A stretch of 64,000 nucleotides of DNA from NCBI RefSeq assembly GCF_002259585.1, contig NZ_MWWS01000004.1, forward strand, positions 310,001-374,000. The letters are read 5' to 3'. Shown in pieces: positions 63,001 through 64,000 of this stretch. Source of the stretch: Bombiscardovia coagulans. Its GTDB lineage: Bacteria; Actinomycetota; Actinomycetes; Actinomycetales; Bifidobacteriaceae. The notes under the pieces are model-generated. The model saw only the letters and a list, made by a program, of their open reading frames with translations. It searched no databases and was not told where the DNA came from. The position numbers were made by a program, and so were the translations under genes. Every line of letters begins with the position of its first letter. Position 1 is the first letter of the stretch.

Positions 63001-64000
63001 CTTGGATCATCCCCGCATGCACGGGGAACACTATAGCTACTCGTGGAATACGCCCTTTGAAGAGGGATCATCCCCGCATGCACGGGGAACACATACGCCA
63101 ATATTTAGTGATAAATTGCGTACCAGGATCATCCCCGCATGCACGGGGAACACAAAACATCATCAGCGTACCTGCCTTTAGCGATGGGATCATCCCCGCA
63201 TGCACGGGGAGGAACACTTATGGACATCACGGAAACGGGAGGAACACTAAGGATCATCCCCGCATGCACGGGGAACACTCTACCACATCCTGAAGTACAT
63301 GGTGATATTAGGGATCATCCCCGCATGCACGGGGAACACGTAAATCCAATTCCGGAATCTCTGAGTGAGCTAGGATCATCCCCGCATGCACGGGGAACAC
63401 GGCCCGCAAGGTGTTATTAAGCACGATTCGGCGGGATCATCCCCGCATGCACGGGGAACACAATTTTGGCTGACAGTTTTTACGATTGCTTTTGGGATCA
63501 TCCCCGCATGCACGGGGAACACCGTGAGGGATGGTAGAGGTGGCAATAGTGAAAGGGATCATCCCCGCATGCACGGGGAACACGAAGACGGAGCCTAAGA
63601 CACCAAAAGAAAGACGGGATCATCCCCGCATGCACGGGGAACACATACGATCAGCTACCGCGCTTTGCAGGATCTGGGGATCATCCCCGCATGCACGGGG
63701 AACACTGTCATCACCTGGAACAATATGATCACAATCAGGGATCATCCCCGCATGCACGGGGAACACGATGACAGGATTTTACAGCGATTTACGTACGGGG
63801 GATCATCCCCGCATGCACGGGGAACACTTTACTTTCTATGCAGCTTTATCGTTCGCATAGGGATCATCCCCGCATGCACGGGGAACACGGGTCCCAAGCA
63901 TTCTGTGAATACATTCTACGGGGATCATCCCCGCATGCACGGGGAACACAGGCAAGAGAGTCTCCAGAGGGTGTCTGGAGGGGGATCATCCCCGCATGCA
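60008..64000 (-). CRISPR. Type I-E CRISPR array, 66 repeats in window, continues past edge
   Basis: A 28-base repeat (on the plus strand GGATCATCCCCGCATG followed by CACGGGGAACAC) recurs from 60008 with a period of 61 and occasionally 62 bases. I count 66 repeats and 65 spacers; the last repeat (63983) is cut off by the window end. Spacers are 33 bases, seven of them 34. The reverse complement begins GTGTTCCCCG and carries the CCCCG/CGGGG stem like the E. coli I-E repeat, so transcription should run on the minus strand with the leader beyond 64000. The repeat at 60008-60035 has three changes, as expected of the leader-distal end. Repeats at 60986 and 61108 share one G-to-A change; the repeat at 63187 has a 3-base insertion. 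No cas gene lies in the window. Confidence 0.97.

Noticed and set aside
60056-63728. Many open frames through the CRISPR array with repeating DHPRMHGEH, SSPHARGT and IIPACTGNT peptides
   Set aside because: These are translations of the CRISPR repeat in its three frames; a 61-base period shifts the frame once per unit. They are not proteins.
62849-63982. Possible relation between spacers at 62849 and 63889 region (both with GGG.CC.AAG and CATTC.GTG)
   Set aside because: Alignment needs a one-base gap that breaks the frame, and the likeness fades after the middle; probably chance.
60008-64000. Self-targeting spacers against genes in this window
   Set aside because: Reading the spacers against the window by eye, I saw no match; this needs a proper search of the whole genome.

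Overview
The window is actinobacterial chromosome, most probably from a member of the Bifidobacteriaceae. No rRNA is present, so species and genus are not fixed. The evidence is a moderate GC content, a cold-shock gene beside a DUF3027 gene, a polyphosphate glucokinase, a PriA without a Walker A motif, a Mycobacterium-like Ung, a long NAD-dependent DNA ligase, and surface and ECF-transport genes like those of bifidobacteria. Most of the window is ordinary core genome. The accessory parts are a large surface protein, some cell-envelope genes of unknown function and a very large CRISPR array.

Layout. Positions 1-5.6 kb (minus): the 5' 700 codons of ligA behind a large protein of unknown function. 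5.6-15 kb: a multi-pass membrane protein, an aminotransferase, polyphosphate glucokinase, a cell-wall-anchored RCC1-repeat protein and a family 2 glycosyltransferase. 15.5-18.9 kb: an FMN riboswitch, a RibU-like riboflavin S component and a single polypeptide that fuses both ECF ATPases to the EcfT subunit, together a complete riboflavin importer. 19-25 kb: clpC, DUF3027, a cold-shock gene and a GH13 glucosidase. 25-29 kb: a two-component system, a TPM-domain membrane protein and a WXG100 protein. 29-33 kb: groEL under a three-half-site CIRCE, cspA, a LytR_C protein and ung. 33-38.3 kb: a six-gene MoxR/DUF58/VWA operon in which every junction is an ATGA overlap. 38.4-44.1 kb: a WXG-like protein coupled to a serine hydrolase, then purB and a kinase-like/flippase-like membrane protein. 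44.3-58.5 kb: HU on the plus strand, then on the minus strand an inositol-phosphatase-like gene, fmt, a HAD hydrolase, priA, metK, rpoZ, gmk, nusB, efp, tuf, fusA, rpsG and rpsL.

Positions 58.46-59.75 kb have no gene I can call, but part of the stretch looks like decayed coding sequence or structured RNA. tRNA-His follows. From 60,008 to the window end runs a type I-E CRISPR array with 66 repeats (the last cut off) and 65 spacers. Repeat polarity and a degenerate repeat at the left end place the leader, and probably the cas genes, beyond the right edge.

No novel multi-gene system can be proven from this window. The most informative observations are: two CRISPR spacers 1.8 kb apart that encode nearly the same peptide with differences mostly at wobble positions; a repeat with a 3-nt insertion that matches its neighbouring spacer; a surface protein with 14 RCC1 repeats arranged as two sets of seven; the WXG-like/hydrolase pair; and the unexplained block before tRNA-His.
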